From G020354785 sp964521285 (GTDB lineage: Bacteria; Bacteroidota; Bacteroidia; Bacteroidales; UBA10428), in NCBI GenBank assembly GCA_964521285.1, contig CAZFQS010000011.1:62001-126000 (forward strand): a stretch of 64,000 nt of DNA, read 5' to 3'. The notes under the pieces were generated by a model. It searched no databases and was not told the origin of the DNA. It worked only from the letters and a program-made list of their open reading frames with translations. Positions 58,119-64,000 of the stretch are shown here, in pieces. The number at the start of each line of letters is the position of its first letter. Positions within the stretch are counted from its first letter, which is position 1. A program made the translations under genes and the position numbers.

Positions 58119-58508
58119 TTATTTTTCAATAAACTCCAGTTTATTGCCAGGTATTATTCGTCTGTAATAACATGTTGTATGTGGAAGTCCGTTTTCCCTC
58201 CTGGCATGACAGGCACCTTTACCAACCGGAGTGACCATATATAATAGTGCATTTTGTTCGCAGTTTATCCTCATTTCTTTAATTTTCAGTAAATCCCCTG
58301 AGGTAAATCCTTTTTTCCAGACTTGTTGCCTTGTCCGGCTATAATAAGTCGCATAGCCACTTTTAAGAGTTTCCCTGAAAGCTTCGTCATTTGCAAATGC
58401 CAGTATCAGTACCTCTTTTGTATTATAATCCTGAGTTATTACCGGAATCAGTTCTTTTCCATCTGCCCCGAAATCCAGTAATAATTCATTTGTATATTCC
58501 TTGCTCAT
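58119..58508 (-). CDS. hisI: Phosphoribosyl-AMP cyclohydrolase, HisI-like
   Basis: 129 residues, the stand-alone HisI length without HisE. LILAFANDEAFRETLKSGYATYYSRTRQQVWKKG contains the conserved YYSRSRxxxWxKG block. The metal-binding segment reads INCEQNALLYMV, where the family usually has DCDxD, and the zinc Cys pair is present (GACHARREN and TTCYYRR). Activity is likely but the changed acidic ligands are notable. No other his genes in the window. Confidence 0.8.
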   Translation of the reverse strand: MSKEYTNELLLDFGADGKELIPVITQDYNTKEVLILAFANDEAFRETLKSGYATYYSRTRQQVWKKGFTSGDLLKIKEMRINCEQNALLYMVTPVGKGACHARRENGLPHTTCYYRRIIPGNKLEFIEK

Positions 58509-58874
58509 TATAATATGACTTTAATATACTGTTAATAATATAAATTATATGCTAATGTAATTTTAACTTTTTATAAAAAGAAATTTATATAGTGTTATGT
58601 TTATTTGATTGTTAACGATAACTAAATTTTTAATTCATGTTTATAAATTAATTTTTAACATTTGTGTTTAATCTTTATCTTAATTAACTTTTTTGCTTAG
58701 CTTGCACAAATTATTACAAAAGTCATTATGCCATAGATAAAATAATAAAAATCATATTCCTTTATGTGAATATTTTTTTCGTAAATTATGAATAATATAA
58801 ATCTAATAAGTAAAAGAAACCTTTTATAAATACCATAAATATAAATTTTAATATAATTCATCAAAGTCGCAACC
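58509..58874. other. Intergenic leader region upstream of the giant secreted protein
   Basis: 366 very AT-rich bases between hisI and the divergent giant gene, with no convincing ORF and no clean TAnnTTTG box at the expected place. A promoter for the 58875 gene must lie here but cannot be pinpointed. Confidence 0.5.
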
Positions 58875-61800
58875 ATGAACAATATTATAAAAACTAATAC
58901 CCTGAAAACATTCCGATACTACATACTATTACTTTTATTTGTATTTAAATTTACTATCCCTTCATGGGGAGAAACGTGGTATCCGTTGGTTTCCGGAAAC
59001 TGGGATGATCCTGCTATATGGACCCTCGATCCGTCAGGTGCCTTACCGGACAATCCCGGCAATTTTACACCTACAACCTCACCAACAAGTGCGACTGATA
59101 ATGTAGTAATACTATTAGGAAGGACAGTGACCATTCAGCCGGGAAACGATAATAAATCCAATGCTATACTTACTGTTAAGGGGCGCCTGGATTTTACAAC
59201 AACAACAGGACATAGTTTTTCGGAAATAAGGGGCGGCGGGAAAATATTACTGTCTGCAGACAATTTTCCTGCAGGGGACTCAACCCATTTTGTAACTGCA
59301 GGGCAGGGTGAAGGGACGGTTATATATTACGGAAACAGTTACAACCTGACCAATGTAAGGACTTTTTACAACCTGAAAATTAACCTTGATGACCCGGCAA
59401 ATGCTCTTACCCTGCTTGCGGACTACCAGCTTAACGGCAGCCTTACTATTACTAACGGCAGACTGCAGATAAATGATAACTCCAGCACAACAAGACTAAA
59501 TCTTACAGTTGCCGGCGATGTGCTGGTTACCGATAATGGAGCTGTAAGTGTAGGTACAGCCGATGCCTATAGTGCAGCAGCTGCTGCTGGCTATGGTAAT
59601 TTTCACAAAGGGTATCATATATTTACTGTAAATGGTGACTTTACAAACTACGGAAATGTCAGACTGACAAACCAGTCTGTCCCCAATTATCAAAACCGTA
59701 CAACAACAGGAGCTGTTTCACTGGTCTTTACAGGTGCCCAGAATAATACATTCCAGTGCTACGATACAACTGACCTTTATATTCTTGTAATAAACAAAGG
59801 TATAGACCAGACTTACGAACTGGCACTTTATGCCCAGGATATAAGTTATTTCGGACTGTTTTGCACAAATGACGATGCTATGGATGCAACCGTGCCAGGA
59901 CATCCTGAAAACAGGAAAGCATTGTGGATCCAGGCCGGCACACTGCGCCTTACAGGTGAATTGCTTATTCCCTCATTGACAGAAGGGGGAAACGATTTTG
60001 CCATTGGTGAAAATGCAAAATTTATCCTTGACGGTGAAAATGTAGAGGTCTACTCAACAACAACTACTGCTTTTGACTTTTCAGGATTATCATATTCAAC
60101 ACCAAATGGTATTCAAAACGGGACTGCAAATCAGGGAACCTATTTGTTCGGTGACTTTATTATTAATGATGGATTTTATTCTTCCAGTAACAGCTCAGGC
60201 ATGTGTTACAGGGATGAAGCTGCAGGTAGCCTGCAGATAAATGGCGGAGAGATTAGTCTGACCCAACTGCGTATTAGCATGTTTGCATCAACAGGTTATT
60301 ACAGTTATATTCAAACAGGAGGGATAACCAGAATAAGGGGCAACGGGGAAATTAAACACGTAGATCCTCTATTCGGCCTTGTTGACCCTGATATGGTCTT
60401 CACCATGACAGGAGGACAATTAATTATTGAAGACATTTCAGCTGCAGGAGCCATAAGAATTGAATCCCCATCAGATAAAGTATATGTTTCAGGGGGTGAG
60501 CTTATTATTGATTATAATAATACGTCAACAATTTACTCAACTGTGCCCTTCTACGACGTTGATATCCGTACCGGATCAAATGTTAATTTGCTTTATTCTT
60601 TCACAGCTTTAAACGACTTTACATTAGGCTCTGGTGTTACATTCGATCATGACGGCTTTAATGTGGCAATAGGAGGAGATTTTACAATTAATACAGGCGC
60701 AACCTATGTTTATGATGCAGGAGATCCAAATACTACGACTATTAATGGTAATGATAACAGCCAGTTAGCATTTTATAATATAAGTGGCTCAAATGAGCAA
60801 TTCTTCTGGCGGATGGTAATTGATAAACCACAGGATAAGATTGTTACACTTGCATCGAGCAAAACAGGTGCCGAGCTGGAAGGTACATCAAACGTTTTAT
60901 TACATATTGACGGGGACGCGTTTATTCTTCAAAGTGGGACCCTCGACCAGGGATTTCATAGTATAAGATTTAATATTGACACTTTAATAAATTACGGTAC
61001 TTTAGGTATTTATGATCCTGCCAGTGCTACACCTGATGCCACATCAAACGGTAATAACGACCTGGTGTATTTTAATTCAGATCCCTTTGAATTATTTACC
61101 GTTGATAATTCGCAATTTGGAAATGTAAGGTTAAATAGTGAAGATCAGATAATTACTCTGAACAGTGATGTTTACATGCAGAGGCTAGACTGGGGACACG
61201 GGAGGATAGACTTAAATACTCACAATTTAAAACTGGACGAGCTGTATGTTAATTTGGATCCTGCCGAGACTGTAGGCGGACAACCATCTGTGGAAGATAT
61301 GTTTATTACATCGGGAAATGCTTCAGATGGCGGACTTACAATATATATCCCCTCAACAGGTATAGACCCTACAGAAGGAGATAATGTATTTGAATTTCCG
61401 GTGGGTATAGGTCTGGACGGGGTGGATTTCACTATGGGTGGCAATTCAAAATATACTCCCTGCCTGGTTACAATAAGTAATGTAACCGATGATGGTTATA
61501 TTACTGTTAATCCTGTAGATGCAATATTACCTACTACAAACCAGAGTGGAAATATATTATCATATTACTGGAGAGTCAGACACAGTGATTTCTCCTCTCT
61601 TCCCACAGTAGTATATCAATATTCGTATTATGAGGACGATACTGATGGTGCTAACGATAATGTATTTGTACCCGGTAAAGTTCTTGATGAATCTCCCTAT
61701 ACAAGATCATTCGAAGACCTTGCTGATCTTGATGAGATAAACAACATTATTAATTTCGATGGAAGCGGAAGCGGATTCACTCTTGAAAAAGCTAATTATA

Positions 61801-64000
61801 CTGCAGGAGAAATTGTCCGTTTTACCGGCCAGGTATTAATTTACTATACAAGGGATCATGGCGCGGATGTTGGAATAGCAGCCAGGGAACCCCTCTGGAG
61901 AGACCGTGAGACATGGACAAGGAGTGATCTGTTAATTGATGCTAATGGTGACGGTCCAATAGATGAAAAAGACTGGCATGACAGCCGTCAACCTCCAATA
62001 CCTGCCGGTGATCCTGTTGGTGAATGGCCAACGGCAGGTCACGTTGTAGCTATTGGCTGGGTACCATGGGATGATCCCAAAGTTGCTCTGAGAGGCCAGC
62101 CTCATGGTGTCTGGGCCGACAATGTTGCGGAATCATGTGCTGAGGTTTCATTTACCCAGATGAAAGATATAAGCGGAAATCCTGTACCGCGCTATTACCG
62201 CTCAAATTTTCAGTTCAGGCCTACATTATGTATAAACTATCCAAATGGGAACCTTAACGCCGGACTGGTACGTGGTGAAGGTATGTTCTGGAACCGTAAT
62301 TCGGATCCGAATATGAATCTTATGGACCTGGGCGAGTTTGTCAGCGAGGATTCCGCATACATAGTCTATGAGAGCTGGGCTAATCCGAATACCCTTCTTA
62401 ACACTCCTCCGAATGCTCCTAACATGATAGTGGCTACAGAGAACTGGTCAGCTGGTAATTATGACCTTACAATTGCCAAAGATATTACGGCTCACGGTAA
62501 TTTTGAAATACTGGGTAATACCAACCTGGTTCTTAGCAATGGAGCTACAGGTGACATTACCGTAATGAGAAACCTTACAATGATCGAGTTTGACGGTGCT
62601 GAATCACCACCCAGCGGAGGAGGAGCAGAACTTGCTTTCAGAAATGCCGGCACTTCCAGAACCATAACTGTCTATGGCGATATTTTAATTAATAATACCG
62701 CTGGTGTTATACATGTTAGAACTCCTAATGGTGGTCCTACTAATCACTACCTTGAAGTATATGGTGATATTCTGCAGAATTCTGCCGGTGCAGGAACAGA
62801 TGGTATTCAATTATTCACCGCAATAAACCAGGATAGAATAGCATTATCATTACTGGGTGATGATAATATGGATTTTGATCTTCTGTCTGGTGATATCCCG
62901 GCACTGTATCGATTAATAGTAAACAAGGGCAATGACCAGTCGGTAACAGCCACAATTAACACTGACTTTAATTTGGGAGGGGCAACGAGTGGTATAGGTG
63001 TTCCTAAAGCCCTGGAACTTCAAAACGGGACATTAATACTTAATAATTCAGGTATAGATATCGACCTTTCTACCGGCGATGATGATTTTGTCATACCCGG
63101 AACAACCTGTTTAGAAGTGCGAGATGGTGTTGTAAATGTATCAGGAAACAATTCCGGTATTTCGCTTGACGGGAAATTGCTTGTAAGTGGCGGTGCTGTG
63201 AATATGTATGATCTGGTTGGTAATGGTAACAATTATATCGAGTACTCGGCATCAGGTAATGCAGAAATAGAAATTACATCAGGTAATCTGTATGTCGGCT
63301 CACAAATAAGAAGAAGTCCGACAATTGACGTGGCCACATTAAAATATAACCAGTCAGGAGGAACTGTAAACGTTGGTATGGCTGTCGCCCCTGTTAATAA
63401 CCGGGGCCTGTTTGAAGTGCTTGGCTTAGGCAGTGAATTTGTTTTTAGCGGTGGTGATCTGCTTATCAGCCGCCAGCAAGTAAGTCCATCAATAGCAGCT
63501 CTCTATCTTGATCCTGAAACCTGGTCCCTTTCCCCGTCTTCAATAATCAGAATCGGTAGCAATTTAACACCTGTAAATCAGAATATTGGTATTTATTCAT
63601 CTATACCTGTCAAAAACCTGGTTATTGACAATTCAAGTACTAATAATCCTGTTGCTGAATTGTGGTCGCTACCTTTATCCATTGAAGAGGATCTGACAAT
63701 ACAACCGGGAGCAGAATTCGATGCTAGGGGTTACCTGGTAACAATTTCAGGTGATCTCATAAATAATGGAACATACACTCCAGCTGGCAATACTACTATA
63801 TTTGATGGAGCCGGTAACCAGACAATAAGAGGAAATACAACTTTTTACAATCTCACAAAATCAACAGTAAATACATTAAGTCTTGCTGCCGGAAATGCTG
63901 AAATAACAGTTCGGAATGTACTGGCATTTCAGGACGGGACACTAAGAGACAGCAGTAACACTGTTTATGTTCAGGGATATTGTCAGTTTGACGGTATTCA
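58875..64000 (+). CDS. Giant secreted beta-rich protein, 3'-partial
   Basis: The frame is open from ATG 58875 to the window edge (1708 residues seen, no stop). Signal peptide about 14-32 (LLLLFVFKFTIPSWG-like hydrophobic run). The mature part begins with a G8/autotransporter-like motif (WYPLVSGNWDDPAIWT, then DNVVILLGRTVTI), followed by long right-handed beta-helix-type strings (repeated GNVRLTN, GDFTN, GGELIIDY and similar). A calcium-loop-like DANGDGPIDEKDW occurs at residues 1022-1034. The same opening module follows the repeats of the protein at the other end of the window. A T9SS-exported surface protein is inferred; its sorting domain would be outside the window. Confidence 0.88.
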   Translation, partial: MNNIIKTNTLKTFRYYILLLLFVFKFTIPSWGETWYPLVSGNWDDPAIWTLDPSGALPDNPGNFTPTTSPTSATDNVVILLGRTVTIQPGNDNKSNAILTVKGRLDFTTTTGHSFSEIRGGGKILLSADNFPAGDSTHFVTAGQGEGTVIYYGNSYNLTNVRTFYNLKINLDDPANALTLLADYQLNGSLTITNGRLQINDNSSTTRLNLTVAGDVLVTDNGAVSVGTADAYSAAAAAGYGNFHKGYHIFTVNGDFTNYGNVRLTNQSVPNYQNRTTTGAVSLVFTGAQNNTFQCYDTTDLYILVINKGIDQTYELALYAQDISYFGLFCTNDDAMDATVPGHPENRKALWIQAGTLRLTGELLIPSLTEGGNDFAIGENAKFILDGENVEVYSTTTTAFDFSGLSYSTPNGIQNGTANQGTYLFGDFIINDGFYSSSNSSGMCYRDEAAGSLQINGGEISLTQLRISMFASTGYYSYIQTGGITRIRGNGEIKHVDPLFGLVDPDMVFTMTGGQLIIEDISAAGAIRIESPSDKVYVSGGELIIDYNNTSTIYSTVPFYDVDIRTGSNVNLLYSFTALNDFTLGSGVTFDHDGFNVAIGGDFTINTGATYVYDAGDPNTTTINGNDNSQLAFYNISGSNEQFFWRMVIDKPQDKIVTLASSKTGAELEGTSNVLLHIDGDAFILQSGTLDQGFHSIRFNIDTLINYGTLGIYDPASATPDATSNGNNDLVYFNSDPFELFTVDNSQFGNVRLNSEDQIITLNSDVYMQRLDWGHGRIDLNTHNLKLDELYVNLDPAETVGGQPSVEDMFITSGNASDGGLTIYIPSTGIDPTEGDNVFEFPVGIGLDGVDFTMGGNSKYTPCLVTISNVTDDGYITVNPVDAILPTTNQSGNILSYYWRVRHSDFSSLPTVVYQYSYYEDDTDGANDNVFVPGKVLDESPYTRSFEDLADLDEINNIINFDGSGSGFTLEKANYTAGEIVRFTGQVLIYYTRDHGADVGIAAREPLWRDRETWTRSDLLIDANGDGPIDEKDWHDSRQPPIPAGDPVGEWPTAGHVVAIGWVPWDDPKVALRGQPHGVWADNVAESCAEVSFTQMKDISGNPVPRYYRSNFQFRPTLCINYPNGNLNAGLVRGEGMFWNRNSDPNMNLMDLGEFVSEDSAYIVYESWANPNTLLNTPPNAPNMIVATENWSAGNYDLTIAKDITAHGNFEILGNTNLVLSNGATGDITVMRNLTMIEFDGAESPPSGGGAELAFRNAGTSRTITVYGDILINNTAGVIHVRTPNGGPTNHYLEVYGDILQNSAGAGTDGIQLFTAINQDRIALSLLGDDNMDFDLLSGDIPALYRLIVNKGNDQSVTATINTDFNLGGATSGIGVPKALELQNGTLILNNSGIDIDLSTGDDDFVIPGTTCLEVRDGVVNVSGNNSGISLDGKLLVSGGAVNMYDLVGNGNNYIEYSASGNAEIEITSGNLYVGSQIRRSPTIDVATLKYNQSGGTVNVGMAVAPVNNRGLFEVLGLGSEFVFSGGDLLISRQQVSPSIAALYLDPETWSLSPSSIIRIGSNLTPVNQNIGIYSSIPVKNLVIDNSSTNNPVAELWSLPLSIEEDLTIQPGAEFDARGYLVTISGDLINNGTYTPAGNTTIFDGAGNQTIRGNTTFYNLTKSTVNTLSLAAGNAEITVRNVLAFQDGTLRDSSNTVYVQGYCQFDGI

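Noticed and set aside
58697..58882. Small minus-strand reading frame upstream of the giant gene
   Set aside because: Very AT-rich, dominated by Ile/Tyr/Phe, overlaps the start of a clear secreted protein; no domain or start signal.
1..64000. Mobile element or prophage
   Set aside because: No transposase, integrase, relaxase or phage structural motif was seen on either strand; the only mobile-linked hint is the single REP-like palindrome.

Overview
The window is AT-rich and reads as a chromosomal segment of a Bacteroidota bacterium, most likely Bacteroidales/Marinilabiliales-like. Supporting features: type IX secretion (T9SS) cargo with both type A and type B sorting tails, a PorP/SprF protein, the RsmD-DUF3822 pair, the BT_3928/DUF6452/DUF6048/tpiA-type cluster, and candidate TAnnTTTG promoter boxes. 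There is no rRNA, CRISPR array, recognisable insertion sequence or prophage. One tRNA (Asp) is present.

Layout. 1-10734 is a surface-protein cassette on the + strand: a giant adhesin-like protein (5' end outside the window) with nine 133-residue repeats, a smaller secreted protein with the same C-terminal tail, a T9SS type B (CHU_C) protein and a PorP/SprF outer-membrane protein. 10767-17247 holds a TPR protein, a zinc-dependent dehydrogenase, a radical-SAM remnant, an SH3 lipoprotein, a zinc-ribbon membrane protein, a REP-like palindrome and a large SGNH-hydrolase/TPR membrane protein. 17445-23757 is a small glycan-degradation group (CBM9-like protein, GH3, GH51). Then come tRNA-Asp, rsmD and DUF3822, a membrane protein and a RecD-like helicase.

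27703-37804 is a long run of minus-strand genes: folP, the diadenylate cyclase cdaA, an MscS channel, nucleotide-sugar genes (UDP-glucose dehydrogenase, UDP-xylose synthase, rfbA, rfbC, rfbD), phosphohexomutase, YjbQ and a CAP lipoprotein. The sugar genes would supply UDP-glucuronate, UDP-xylose and, with an rfbB located elsewhere, dTDP-rhamnose. 37857-46491 on the + strand holds thymidylate kinase, a DoxX/MauE-like protein, two small envelope proteins, tpiA and an unrecognised secreted protein of about 1505 residues. 46495-54434 (minus) holds MuiA-like, KAS III, a TPR hybrid histidine kinase and a VIT-VWA-TonB protein. The last is divergent from an ECF sigma / anti-sigma-TonB pair, suggesting an envelope-sensing module. 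hisG and hisI follow.

The window ends inside a second giant secreted beta-rich protein (58875 to beyond 64000). It begins with the same kind of module found after the repeats of the first adhesin.

Most notable observations: the indel-free 9 x 399-bp array in which two cysteine positions are lost together, the shared C-terminal PDTGPxYHI tail in adjacent genes, the sigma/anti-sigma/VWA arrangement with paired TonB tails, and the 1505-residue orphan. All functional statements come from reading motifs; no database search was run.
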